A stretch of 16,533 bases of DNA from Firmicutes bacterium UBA7709 (GCA_002482405.1 DLFX01000001.1:5448-21980); one strand, 5' to 3'. Counted from the first letter of the stretch, positions 1 to 6,592 are shown. A program made the numbers and translations. The notes: generated by a model not told the origin, from the sequence alone.

Positions 1-81
1 CTCTATCTGATCTACGATTTTTTCAACTTTTTTTACTTCTTTGACGTTAAGGTCGCCGAAGATTTTTTCCATCAATCCCAT
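1..81 (-). CDS. secA: Preprotein translocase ATPase SecA, N-terminal 27 codons only (cut by window edge)
   Basis: Only the beginning of the gene is in the window; it runs off the left edge. The visible peptide starts MGLMEKIFGD and continues with a basic/acidic helix ending VEKIVDQIE. This is the usual opening of clostridial SecA proteins (MGL-x-EKIFG followed by a helix with I-V-x-x-I). SecA is the cytosolic motor that pushes secretory proteins through SecYEG, and the N-terminal helix contacts membrane and SecY. The ATG at 81 is preceded by an AGAAAGGA ribosome binding site about 8 bases upstream. A second in-frame ATG at 72 is less well placed. The identification rests on a short stretch, so another protein sharing this start cannot be excluded, but the leader and the housekeeping neighbours fit secA. 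Confidence 0.72.
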   Translation of the reverse strand, partial: MGLMEKIFGDLNVKEVKKVEKIVDQIE

Positions 82-151
82 ATTAACTGATCCTTTCTTC
101 TTCGAAGTCAGTAATTCCCCTCAGATTCTATATTCCATAACTTTTGCAGAT

Positions 152-286
152 TCATATTTTTGATACTGATTTTTTGTACTGATTTTCCATATGCGATTTT
201 TTATAATTTTTATATTGGTTTTCCATGCACGGCATATATTGTACCACAGTTTTCAATAAAAAGCAAAAGAAAGAGCACTCCCGCAT
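152..286 (-). CDS. Possible small leader ORF (44 codons) upstream of secA
   Basis: An open frame begins at ATG 286 and ends at TGA 154-152, about 70 bases before secA. Its N-terminal part is hydrophobic (SFFCFLLKTVV, after MREC). Its C-terminal part is polar and repeats: MENQYKNYKKS then MENQYKKS. The two repeat copies differ at four bases, and all four changes are synonymous (AAC/AAT, CAA/CAG, TAT/TAC, TCG/TCA), which suggests selection on the peptide. Against translation, no good Shine-Dalgarno precedes ATG 286. Its T-rich start coincides with a terminator T tract, and the best secA promoter would start transcripts near base 231, inside the frame; ATG 226 would then be almost leaderless. 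By analogy with SecM-type arrest peptides it could sense secretion, but that is inference. Confidence 0.3.
   Translation of the reverse strand: MRECSFFCFLLKTVVQYMPCMENQYKNYKKSHMENQYKKSVSKI
171..226 (-). repeat. Two 20-bp direct repeats, 36 bp apart, in the secA leader
   Basis: Minus-strand copies at 226-207 and 190-171 read ATGGAAAAyCArTAyAAAAA. They match at 17 of 20 bases, and the three differences are transitions. In the reading frame of the small leader ORF all three are third-codon-position synonymous changes. The surroundings are very A/T rich, so a non-coding duplication is also possible. Confidence 0.7.
238..266 (-). promoter_or_regulatory. Predicted secA promoter (extended -10)
   Basis: On the minus strand TTGCTT (266-261) is followed after 17 bases by TACAAT (243-238), with TG one base before the -10 (TGGTACAAT). 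Transcription would start near base 231, giving a secA leader of about 150 bases. The -35 lies inside the T tract of the upstream hairpin, so lysC termination and secA initiation share DNA. Confidence 0.55.
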
Positions 287-356
287 TTCTCTTCAATGGA
301 GATAAGCCTCCCGTAAGATAAGCTATCATCATTGAACAAAATGCGCGTGCCCTTTC
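258..356 (-). terminator. Long hairpin with T tract after lysC (terminator or attenuator before secA)
   Basis: On the minus strand AGAAAGGGCAC (356-346) pairs over 11 positions with GTGCTCTTTCT (278-268), including one G-U pair. Further in, GCATTT pairs with AAATGC and TTCAATG with CATTGAA. The second arm runs directly into TTTGCTTTTT. The G-U pair would be an A-C mismatch on the other strand, so the structure favours minus-strand transcription, from lysC. The apical part is long (about 25 bases) and contains a GGAGG-like element, so the structure may be more than a simple terminator. About 80 bases between it and the lysC stop show nothing else I can support. Confidence 0.65.
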
Positions 357-438
357 TGTGTTTTTTCCGTGTTTCTTCTGTGGATATGATGCCTCTATGT
401 TTTTCTGTGAATATGGCTGCCGCTTTAACTATTCCGCT

Positions 439-1785
439 TTATTCAGCCGCCTTTTCCTCCGCAGATGTCTTTTCATCCACAAAGGCCTTGTAAATGGCCT
501 TGATGGCCGTTTCAAAGTCCTTGTTCTCCACGCCGACGATGATGTTCATCTCGCTGGAGCCCTGATCGATCATTCTGATGTTTACGCTGGCGGAGGACAG
601 CGCGGTAAAGAGTCTGGCGGATACGCCGTGCCTTTTGGCCATGCCGCTTCCTACCGTAGCGATGAGGGCTACGTTTTCAAAGACGTCGATGGTATCGGGC
701 TGCAGCTTTCTCTGGATCTCTTCCAGCATGTCGTCAAGCTTGCCGTTCAGCTTTTTATCCGATACGACGATGGAAAGGGTGTCGATGCCGCTGGGCATAT
801 GCTCCAGGGGAACCTCGTAATCATCGAGGATCTCCAGAAGCCTTTTGACAAACCCCCTTTCCGCCGACATCATGTTCTTATAAATGCCGATTACAGTAAA
901 ATCCTTGTGGCCTGCGATTCCGGTAATGATGGTGTCGTTCTTTGCGTTAGCCTCCGCCGTGATGATGGTTCCAGGGTCCTCAGGTGCATTGGTGTTGCGG
1001 ATGTTGATCGGGATGTCCGCGGCCCTTACCGGGTAGATGGCATCCTCGTGAAGTACGGAAGCTCCCATGTAGGACAGTTCCCTCAGCTCCTTATAGGATA
1101 TGGTGGCGATCCTCTTGGGATTGTGTACGATCCTTGGGTCGGCCATCAGGAAACCGGACACGTCGGTCCAGTTTTCATAGACGTCGGCGTCCGCCGCTCT
1201 GGCAACCAGCGAGCCGGTAATATCCGAGCCGCCCCTTGAAAAGGTTTTGATCCTCCCGTCGGGATAGGTCCCGTAAAACCCGGGGATCACGGCGTTTCTA
1301 TGCTTCGACAGCTCTTCTCTCAGCGCATCGTCGGTCTTACCGTTGAGGAATCTTCCCTTTTGGTCAAACTGCACCAGGCCGGCGGCATCAACAAAGTCAT
1401 ATCCGAGATACGCGGCAGTGAGCAACGCGTTGAGATATTCTCCCCGGCTTGCGATGTAATCCTCCGTGGCTCCTGACTTCAGGTTCTGGTTGATGGTGTC
1501 AAACTGCTCCTCCAGATTTACGTCGACCCCAAGATTGTGCTCTATCGCGACATACCTGTCGCAGATGACCTGGAAAACCTGGTCGTAGGGCACGTTGTGG
1601 TCGATATGGGCCTTGCACAAATATAAAAGATCGGTGATCTTATTATCTTCATTAAACCGCTTTCCGGGCGCTGAAACCACTACAAACTTTCTGTCGGGAT
1701 CCGCTTCTATAATCTTTTTTACCTTCGCCAGCTGTATGGCGTCGGATACTGAGGAGCCTCCGAATTTTGCTACCTTAATACCCAT
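439..1785 (-). CDS. lysC: Aspartate kinase (monofunctional, YclM/ThrD-like)
   Basis: This enzyme phosphorylates L-aspartate, the first step to lysine/diaminopimelate, threonine and methionine. The 448-residue length and sequence resemble the Bacillus subtilis YclM (aspartokinase III) class. Visible motifs are KFGGSS at residues 7-12 (nucleotide binding), SRGEYLNA around 113-120, FSRGGSDITGS at 182-192 and YENWTDVSG at 203-211 in the amino-acid-kinase domain. Tandem ACT domains follow from about residue 288 to the end, with the usual HMPSGIDTLSIVV and MIDQGSSEMNIIVGV segments, so allosteric inhibition by an end-product amino acid is expected. ATG 1785 has GGAAAGGA about 12 bases upstream, and KFGGSS sits at the normal distance. 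The gene follows metK on the same strand, about 100 bases away, with its own promoter. I see no lysine riboswitch. Confidence 0.95.
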   Translation of the reverse strand: MGIKVAKFGGSSVSDAIQLAKVKKIIEADPDRKFVVVSAPGKRFNEDNKITDLLYLCKAHIDHNVPYDQVFQVICDRYVAIEHNLGVDVNLEEQFDTINQNLKSGATEDYIASRGEYLNALLTAAYLGYDFVDAAGLVQFDQKGRFLNGKTDDALREELSKHRNAVIPGFYGTYPDGRIKTFSRGGSDITGSLVARAADADVYENWTDVSGFLMADPRIVHNPKRIATISYKELRELSYMGASVLHEDAIYPVRAADIPINIRNTNAPEDPGTIITAEANAKNDTIITGIAGHKDFTVIGIYKNMMSAERGFVKRLLEILDDYEVPLEHMPSGIDTLSIVVSDKKLNGKLDDMLEEIQRKLQPDTIDVFENVALIATVGSGMAKRHGVSARLFTALSSASVNIRMIDQGSSEMNIIVGVENKDFETAIKAIYKAFVDEKTSAEEKAAE

Positions 1786-1843
1786 TCACTTCTCATTCCT
1801 TTCCGTCGATACCGATGCAAAGGCACCGATACATTTTCATAAT

Positions 1844-1872
1844 ATTCTAAACGGATATCCGACTTTGAGCAA
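1844..1872 (-). promoter_or_regulatory. Predicted lysC promoter
   Basis: Minus-strand TTGCTC (1872-1867), 17-base spacer, TAGAAT (1849-1844). The spacer holds the perfect palindrome CGGATATCCG (1861-1852), which could be a small operator or chance. Start of transcription is expected near 1837, leaving a leader of about 50 bases. No terminator hairpin is visible between metK and this promoter, so readthrough from metK is also likely. Confidence 0.55.
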
Positions 1873-1885
1873 GCATTATTTTATT

Positions 1886-3073
1886 TCAAAAATTCTGCGC
1901 GTCTTGCCTTAAAATGTCCGCTTTATCTGTCTTTTCCCACGGCAGATCGATATCGGTTCTGCCGAAATGTCCGTAAGCGGCGACCTGTCTGTAGATCGGT
2001 CTTCTCAAATCCAGGTCTCTGATGATGGAAGCCGGCCGCAGATCAAAGTGCTTGCCGACCAGTTCGGCGATCTTTTCTTCCGAAATCTTTCCCGTGCCGA
2101 AGGTCTCAACCAGTACGGATACCGGCTTTGCAATACCGATTGCGTAAGCGAGCTCGATCTCGCACTTATCGGCGAGGCCCGCCGCAACGATATTTTTTGC
2201 GGCGTATCTGGCCGCATATGCCGCGGAACGGTCTACCTTTGTCGGATCTTTTCCCGAGAAAGCGCCGCCGCCGTGTCTTGAATAGCCTCCGTAGGTGTCG
2301 ACGATGATCTTTCTTCCCGTCACGCCGGAATCTCCGTTGGGTCCGCCGATGACGAACCTGCCGGTGGGATTGACGTAGTATTTCGTGTTGGCGTCGAGCA
2401 GCCCCGCCGGGACGATGGGTTTGATGACATGCTCGATGATATCTTCCCTGATCTGTTCCTGAGTGACGTCAGGGTCGTGCTGTGTGGAAACCAGGACCGT
2501 ATCCACTCTGACGACTTTGTCGTCGTCGTATTCAACCGTGACCTGAGTCTTTCCGTCCGGTCTCAGATAAGCCAATTTCCCCGACTTTCTCACATCGCTG
2601 AGCTGTTTTGCAAGCTTGTGCGCCAGAGAAATCGGCATTGGCATCAGTTCCGGCGTCTCATTGCAGGCAAAGCCGAACATGATCCCCTGGTCTCCCGCGC
2701 CGATGGTGTCCTGTATGTCGCAGCTGGACTCCACTTTGCATTCCAGCGCCTTGTCAACGCCCATTGCGATATCGCCGGACTGCTCATGGATGGCCGTCAT
2801 GACGGCGCAGGTATTTCCGTCATAGCCGTATTCGCTCTTCGTATATCCTATGTCGCATATGACCTTTCTGATCAGGCTCGGAATGTCGACATAGCAGTTG
2901 GTGCTGATCTCGCCTACCACCAGAGCCAGTCCTGTGGTTACCGTCGTTTCCGCGGCGACCCTGCCCTGGGGATCGTTTTCAAATATCGCGTCGAGGATCG
3001 CGTCTGAAATCTGATCGCAGATTTTATCCGGATGCCCTTCGGTTACTGATTCTGATGTAAATAATCTTTTCAT
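1886..3073 (-). CDS. metK: S-adenosylmethionine synthetase (methionine adenosyltransferase)
   Basis: MetK makes S-adenosylmethionine from methionine and ATP in the cytosol, releasing phosphate and pyrophosphate. At 395 residues it has normal full length. Diagnostic signatures are GHPDK at 13-17 (ATP/Mg site), [10 protein letters not shown] at 125-134 (signature 1) and GGGAFSGKD at 268-276 (the glycine-rich P-loop-like signature 2). The ATG at 3073 has an AAAGGAGG ribosome binding site 6-7 bases upstream. The 5' leader carries a SAM-I riboswitch and terminator, so expression should fall when SAM, the product, is abundant. lysC lies downstream on the same strand, linking SAM synthesis with supply of the methionine precursor aspartyl phosphate. 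Confidence 0.98.
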   Translation of the reverse strand: MKRLFTSESVTEGHPDKICDQISDAILDAIFENDPQGRVAAETTVTTGLALVVGEISTNCYVDIPSLIRKVICDIGYTKSEYGYDGNTCAVMTAIHEQSGDIAMGVDKALECKVESSCDIQDTIGAGDQGIMFGFACNETPELMPMPISLAHKLAKQLSDVRKSGKLAYLRPDGKTQVTVEYDDDKVVRVDTVLVSTQHDPDVTQEQIREDIIEHVIKPIVPAGLLDANTKYYVNPTGRFVIGGPNGDSGVTGRKIIVDTYGGYSRHGGGAFSGKDPTKVDRSAAYAARYAAKNIVAAGLADKCEIELAYAIGIAKPVSVLVETFGTGKISEEKIAELVGKHFDLRPASIIRDLDLRRPIYRQVAAYGHFGRTDIDLPWEKTDKADILRQDAQNF

Positions 3074-3108
3074 TTTTATCCTCCTTTTGCTCGTGAATCC
3101 GATGAAAC

Positions 3109-3139
3109 TAAAACAAAACCCCTTCCAATTGAAGAGGTT
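3109..3139 (-). terminator. Intrinsic terminator (expression platform) of the metK SAM-I riboswitch
   Basis: On the minus strand AACCTCTTC (3139-3131) pairs with GAAGGGGTT (3125-3117) around a 5-base loop, followed by TTTTGTTTT. The 5' arm CCTCTTC is nearly complementary (6 of 7) to GATGAGG, the 3' strand of aptamer helix P1. P1 formation (SAM bound) and antitermination are therefore mutually exclusive, as in other S-box leaders. Confidence 0.88.
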
Positions 3140-3156
3140 GCTATTTTAATTTTTAT

Positions 3157-3281
3157 CCTCATCTTTCAGAATAAAATTCCGTAGGATTTGGCACCTTTTT
3201 TATCTGTCACGCATTCGTATAACAGACACTCAGGTTGCCGGGCTTCACAGGGCCTATTCCCTCAGCCGCTCTTGATAAGGT
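3157..3281 (-). promoter_or_regulatory. SAM-I (S-box) riboswitch aptamer controlling metK
   Basis: Read on the minus strand, the leader contains the S-box core in order: CTTATC (P1 5' strand, 3279-3274), AAGAGCGGCTGAGGGA, GGCCCTGTGAAGCCCGGCAA, AAGGTGCCAAATCC, then GATGAG (P1 3' strand, 3163-3158). CTTATC pairs with GATGAG including one G-U. The GAGGGA...GGCCC...GAAGCCCGGCAACC arrangement and AAGGTGCCAA are the conserved SAM-binding and kink-turn elements of the family. It should terminate metK transcription when SAM is plentiful. Confidence 0.96.
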
Positions 3282-3305
3282 GTTATTCAGTTTTTCATTA
3301 GGAGT

Positions 3306-3334
3306 ATTATAATCCTTGATTTTTTAAATGTCAA
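3306..3334 (-). promoter_or_regulatory. Consensus sigma-A promoter of metK
   Basis: Minus-strand TTGACA (3334-3329), exactly 17 bases, TATAAT (3311-3306): both hexamers match consensus perfectly. Initiation is expected near 3299, about 20 bases before the riboswitch. A full-consensus promoter suits a gene controlled afterwards by transcription termination. Confidence 0.9.
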
Positions 3335-3344
3335 TGGTTATACT
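3316..3344 (+). promoter_or_regulatory. Predicted promoter for the hypothetical gene at 3389, interlocked with the metK promoter
   Basis: Plus-strand TTGATT (3316-3321), 17 bases, TATACT (3339-3344), giving a start near 3351 and a leader of about 40 bases. The two hexamers lie among those of the opposing metK promoter (3306-3311 and 3329-3334), so RNA polymerase could occupy only one at a time. Confidence 0.5.
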
Positions 3345-3388
3345 TAACCTACAAGAGGAATTTTTAGGGATTTGAGGAGGGAAATCCA

Positions 3389-4570
3389 TTGGCAGAAAGA
3401 AAGTTTACCGTCATCAAGGGAGGAGCGGTCGCAGCCCTCAGCGGCAACCGCAAAAAATTTCTCTCCGGATTTATAACAGATACCAGGCTCATGGGAGTCG
3501 TGGGACTTTACATTCACTGGGAATTATTTAATACGGATTTTGCATCTGATTTTCATCAGTTTTTTTATTTTGACGCGGAAGAATACGGTTTTGAGACATA
3601 TAAGAGCCTCCTGGGCAACGATCAGGAAGCGCTGGTCATCATGGAGCAGGCCCTGATCGGGGGGCTTGGCGGCAGCAAAGTAAACGTCAATGAACGTGAA
3701 GCGACGATGCTGGTTCAGAAATACGTCAAAATGAACGAAACCCTTTCGATCCCGCTGCCGGAGGGCAGGAACGAATTCGCTTTCCTGCTGGAGGAGCAGG
3801 TGCGTTTAACGGAAAAGGAAAATGAAATCCTTATCGATAAATTATGCACTCCCATAGTATCGGAATATCAGCTGATCAACTATTTCCTCATGAGGGTCTT
3901 CGGCAGGGATTTTGAAGCCGCAACTTACCTGGCCGCGAAAGATCTCCCTCTGGACGCCCTTCCCGAAGAGGAAGGCGCCACCCTGTGCAAGAACAGCATT
4001 GAGGAGTTCTTTGACGAAAACGGCTGCTCCTATCTCTGTGAATCCCTGATCGAATTTGACGGAAAGTATAAACTGGTGGTCTCTGAGGTCAACCTCGCGG
4101 AGGGCAAGGTCTGCGCTGTGAAAAAGCGTTCCTCCTTCTTCGTCACGTCGGCGGAAGCGGCCATGATGCTCAATCACCCCGAATTCATTACCGTCTATGA
4201 AATTCTCACGGAAATGGAGGATTTCCTCAGGCGCTTTGCCGCTCTGACCACCAACACCATGCAGACGCTTCACGACAGCGGCCGTCTATACCTGGAATTC
4301 AACAAAAACAACGATCACGTCAACCGGAAGGTTTTCCGGCTGAATGAGGATATCCACGGGCTCTACTATGCCACGGATTTCGGGCAGCTCATCATCGCGG
4401 CCTACAGCCTCAGCGAGATCCATGAGATCGAAAAGGCGCTGAGCAGAAGCGACGTCTCCTCCTGCATCATCCCTACGGCAAAGTACGAATTTAAGGAACC
4501 GATCCTGTATGAATTCATCCAGAGCGATTTCGACGACTTTTCCGATTTTCTGGATTTCCTGAACTCCTGA
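3389..4570 (+). CDS. Conserved-looking hypothetical cytoplasmic protein (393 aa)
   Basis: I do not recognise this family. The TTG start at 3389 is well supported by AGGAGG at 3375-3380, 8 bases upstream, and no better ATG lies near. The protein has no signal peptide or membrane segment. It starts with a basic patch (KKF around residues 22-24), is mixed alpha/beta by eye, and ends with an acidic aromatic tail (DFDDFSDFLDFL). A glycine run IGGLGG sits near residues 90-95. No catalytic motif, metal-binding cysteine cluster or nucleotide-binding loop is evident. The gene is divergent from metK and 75 bases ahead of another hypothetical gene, probably on the same transcript, since I see no terminator between them. 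Codon use looks like that of the neighbours, so recent transfer is not indicated. Confidence 0.85.
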   Translation: MAERKFTVIKGGAVAALSGNRKKFLSGFITDTRLMGVVGLYIHWELFNTDFASDFHQFFYFDAEEYGFETYKSLLGNDQEALVIMEQALIGGLGGSKVNVNEREATMLVQKYVKMNETLSIPLPEGRNEFAFLLEEQVRLTEKENEILIDKLCTPIVSEYQLINYFLMRVFGRDFEAATYLAAKDLPLDALPEEEGATLCKNSIEEFFDENGCSYLCESLIEFDGKYKLVVSEVNLAEGKVCAVKKRSSFFVTSAEAAMMLNHPEFITVYEILTEMEDFLRRFAALTTNTMQTLHDSGRLYLEFNKNNDHVNRKVFRLNEDIHGLYYATDFGQLIIAAYSLSEIHEIEKALSRSDVSSCIIPTAKYEFKEPILYEFIQSDFDDFSDFLDFLNS

Positions 4571-4645
4571 ATATAAATCGGCACAAAACAAATACGTACA
4601 AAATAACGTCAGCGCTCATATATTGTAGCAGTAAGGAGTGCTGAA

Positions 4646-5272
4646 ATGCCAGATAATGAAGATGCGCTGATGCGGGCGCCCAGCGACAAGTACACTTTCG
4701 AACAGATGAACATGCTAATTCGAAACCAGAGGCTCTGGACTCAGTTTGCCATGTGGATGAGGAACTTTGCCCTCGGCACCCTCGACGACTCAAGAAATCT
4801 CGCGGATACCACCAACCGGCTGTTTGAAGCTCTCCCGCTGGACTTCTTTAACATGTTTCGGGTCTTTTACGGGGACGAGATCGCCCAACAATTTCTCAAT
4901 ATCTTTTCAAAATTTATCAGCAGCACCTGGCCGTTGCTTCAGGCCTTTAGGAACAACGATCAGGCCGCTTTGGATTCCAGCACGGTCCAGTGGTATCAGA
5001 CAGCGGACGAACTGGCAGTCTTCCTTGCAAGAAACAATATATACTGGAATGAGGATCAATGGAGAAGCCTTCTCTACCAATATATCCGCGCCTATATACA
5101 GGGGGTCATCGCCTATCAGAACGGGGAATACGGTCAGGAGATTTCCATATACGACACCATTGAAAATATCAGCAACCGGATGGGCGGGTATATGGCAAGA
5201 GGAATCATCGCGAGAAACCTGGCCACTAGCCTGACTTGCACGGAATTTCCGACCGAAGGCTATTACGGATAA
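4646..5272 (+). CDS. Helical protein of unknown function (208 aa), Firmicute-type family
   Basis: The ATG at 4646 has TAAGGAG about 8 bases upstream. The protein is rich in W, Y and F and seems all-helical, with no signal peptide or transmembrane segment. From memory, a pattern in it recurs in Bacillus and clostridial proteins of unknown function, some of which carry a doubtful 'acetylglutamate kinase' label: LWTQFxxWxRNF near residue 31, FYGDEIAxxFLxxFxKF, WYQTADELAVFLARNNIYW in the middle, then QWRSLLYQYI and YDTIE near the end. Nothing resembles a kinase fold, so I would not use that name. Terminal residues EGYYG may be flexible. The gene lies behind the 393-aa hypothetical protein and is followed by a terminator. 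A weak TATATT at 4619 is not a convincing separate promoter. Confidence 0.85.
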   Translation: MPDNEDALMRAPSDKYTFEQMNMLIRNQRLWTQFAMWMRNFALGTLDDSRNLADTTNRLFEALPLDFFNMFRVFYGDEIAQQFLNIFSKFISSTWPLLQAFRNNDQAALDSSTVQWYQTADELAVFLARNNIYWNEDQWRSLLYQYIRAYIQGVIAYQNGEYGQEISIYDTIENISNRMGGYMARGIIARNLATSLTCTEFPTEGYYG

Positions 5273-5320
5273 GATCCTTTCTTTTAAAATTCTTTCATTT
5301 AACTAAAATTCTTTTATTCA

Positions 5321-5344
5321 ACCGCTTTCACAGCGGTCTTTTTT
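5321..5344 (+). terminator. Intrinsic terminator after the two hypothetical genes
   Basis: ACCGCT (5321-5326) pairs with AGCGGT (5332-5337) around a five-base loop, followed by CTTTTTT. It separates the hypothetical pair from the perR promoter. Confidence 0.85.
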
Positions 5345-5365
5345 GTGAAAATTTTTTCAAAATTG

Positions 5366-5395
5366 TTGTTAGCATCTTCCGTTTCGGGGTAGAAT
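5366..5395 (+). promoter_or_regulatory. Predicted perR promoter
   Basis: TTGTTA (5366-5371), 18-base spacer, TAGAAT (5390-5395). Transcription would start near 5402, inside the palindromic operator that begins at 5396. That placement fits autorepression. Confidence 0.6.
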
Positions 5396-5418
5396 AAAGT
5401 TGTTACGGTTACAACTTT
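5396..5418 (+). promoter_or_regulatory. Fur/PerR-family operator palindrome overlapping the perR start site
   Basis: Left arm AAAGTTGTTAC, one central G, right arm GTTACAACTTT: the arms are complementary at 10 of 11 positions. Its central 15 bases match the Bacillus Per box (TTATAATnATTATAA) at 9 of 14 informative positions, so it may be a divergent Per box. It lies directly after the -10 hexamer and before the perR ribosome binding site. Confidence 0.7.
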
Positions 5419-5443
5419 GAATTAATAACAGGAAGTGAGCACA

Positions 5444-5866
5444 ATGAAACCATCCATGGATGATCTGACTGCCGAACTGAAGATGAAGAACATACGCCTT
5501 TCCCATCAAAGGCTGAAAATATTGGAATACCTGAGCCGCCACAGGATTCACCCCACCGTGGATCAGATCTATACCGGCCTTCAGAAGGAAATTCCCACCC
5601 TGTCAAGGACAACTGTCTACAGCACGCTGAACGCGCTGGCGGACGCGGGGATGGTCCGTGAGATCAATATAGAGGACAGCGAAATACGTTACGATATCGA
5701 TATCGAAAGCCACGGACATTTCAAATGCGAGTCCTGCGGGACGATATACGACTTCAAGGCCGATCTCGACTCCCTTGCTCCGGAAGAATTAAAGAACTTC
5801 GTCATCAAGGATAGAAATTTGTATTTTAAGGGAGTCTGCCCGTCGTGCCTCGCAGATAAGCACTGA
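5444..5866 (+). CDS. perR: Peroxide-responsive Fur-family repressor PerR
   Basis: A 140-residue Fur-family regulator with an N-terminal winged helix (RLSHQRLKILEYL, then LSRTTVYSTLNALADAGMV as recognition helix region) and a C-terminal dimerisation/metal domain. All five regulatory metal ligands known from Bacillus PerR have counterparts: His36 (HPT), Asp84, His90, His92 and Asp103. The two aspartates favour PerR over Fur or Zur. The structural zinc cysteines are C95/C98 (CESC) and C132/C135 (CPSC). PerR senses peroxide through iron-catalysed histidine oxidation and derepresses defence genes. ATG 5444 is chosen because AGGA at 5430-5433 is correctly spaced; the GTG at 5435 lies too close to it. 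The gene has its own operator and precedes rubrerythrin, a typical PerR target. Confidence 0.9.
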   Translation: MKPSMDDLTAELKMKNIRLSHQRLKILEYLSRHRIHPTVDQIYTGLQKEIPTLSRTTVYSTLNALADAGMVREINIEDSEIRYDIDIESHGHFKCESCGTIYDFKADLDSLAPEELKNFVIKDRNLYFKGVCPSCLADKH

Positions 5867-5885
5867 CCGTCAGGTTACATTGCGC

Positions 5886-5906
5886 GGCGCCGGCCCATCC
5901 GGCGTC
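5886..5906 (+). other. GC-rich stem-loop in the perR-rubrerythrin gap
   Basis: CGCCGG (5888-5893) pairs with CCGGCG (5899-5904), extended by one G-U and one G-C pair, with a five-base loop. No T tract follows, so it is not a standard terminator. A smaller palindrome, TCAGCC-A-GGCTGA, lies at 5938-5950. Either could adjust transcript stability between the genes. I find no convincing promoter in this 116-base gap. Confidence 0.45.
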
Positions 5907-5982
5907 AGCAATCCTATATCAGTCAAACCGCCCGGCATCAGCCAGGCTGAATAAATTAAAAATTTAAATGGAGGAAATTAAA

Positions 5983-6471
5983 ATGGAAAAAACACTGAAT
6001 GATTTAATGGAAGCTTTTGCCGGTGAGTCTCAGGCCAACAGAAAGTACACCGCTTATGCAAGAAAGGCTGAAGCAGAAGGAAAGACCAACGCAGCCAAGC
6101 TCTTCAGGGCGGCTTCCGACGCCGAGACGCTGCACGCTTTAAAGCACTTTGAAGTCGCCGGAAAGATCAGCTCCACAGCCGACAATCTCAAGGACGCGGT
6201 AGCGGGTGAAACCCATGAATACAAAGAAATGTATCCCGATTTCCTGAAGGACGCCGAAGCGGAAGGAAACAAAGGCGCCGTCATGTCCTTTACCTTTGCG
6301 ATGAAGGCTGAGGAAGTACATGCCCGTCTTTATAAAGAGGCGCTGGAAAATATCGATCAGACAGAAGAAGTCTTCTACTATCTCTGTCCAGTCTGCGGAA
6401 ATATCGAGACATCCATTCCGGAAAAATGCAGCATCTGCGGCGTTCCCGGCTCCAAATTCATAAAATATTAA
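5983..6471 (+). CDS. rbr: Rubrerythrin
   Basis: Rubrerythrin reduces hydrogen peroxide in anaerobes, with electrons from rubredoxin or NADH-linked reductases. The 162-residue protein has an N-terminal four-helix diiron domain with the expected carboxylate/histidine ligands: Glu15 (GES), Glu48 and His51 (ETLH), Glu76 and Glu79 (ETHEY), and Glu110/Glu111 with His113 (EEVH). A C-terminal rubredoxin-like domain has C135/C138 (CPVCG) and C149/C152 (CSICG). This is the compact classical form, with no extra domains. ATG 5983 is preceded by GGAGG at 5970-5974; the in-frame ATG at 5968 overlaps that site and is unlikely to be used. The gene follows perR without a visible promoter, and a strong terminator follows it. 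Confidence 0.96.
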   Translation: MEKTLNDLMEAFAGESQANRKYTAYARKAEAEGKTNAAKLFRAASDAETLHALKHFEVAGKISSTADNLKDAVAGETHEYKEMYPDFLKDAEAEGNKGAVMSFTFAMKAEEVHARLYKEALENIDQTEEVFYYLCPVCGNIETSIPEKCSICGVPGSKFIKY

Positions 6472-6547
6472 TCGCTCCTCAATCGGATTCTCCTCAAAAT
6501 AGATTGAGACAGGAAGCAGGCCGATTTCGTGACTGCAAACGAAGAAA

Positions 6548-6592
6548 CCGTCTCTCAATGATGCACCGGATCATTGAGAGGCGGCTTTGTTT
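6548..6592 (+). terminator. Strong intrinsic terminator after rubrerythrin (possibly two-way)
   Basis: CCGTCTCTCAATGAT (6548-6562) pairs with ATCATTGAGAGGCGG (6570-6584) over 15 positions with one G-U, followed by CTTTGTTT. The G-U favours the plus strand. The minus-strand exit (GGTTTCTTCGTTT) is also T-rich, so it may also end the convergent operon that stops at 6615. Confidence 0.9.

Noticed and set aside
358..1239. Long open frame on the plus strand opposite lysC
   Set aside because: It lies wholly within the aspartate kinase gene and its terminator, has no family resemblance and no ribosome binding site; it reflects the codon bias of the real gene.
1786..1885. Possible lysine riboswitch before lysC
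   Set aside because: The gap is about 100 bases, too short for a lysine aptamer plus expression platform, and none of the conserved helices is visible.
2429..3007. Long open frame on the plus strand opposite metK
   Set aside because: Antisense shadow of a fully recognisable metK; no supporting signals.
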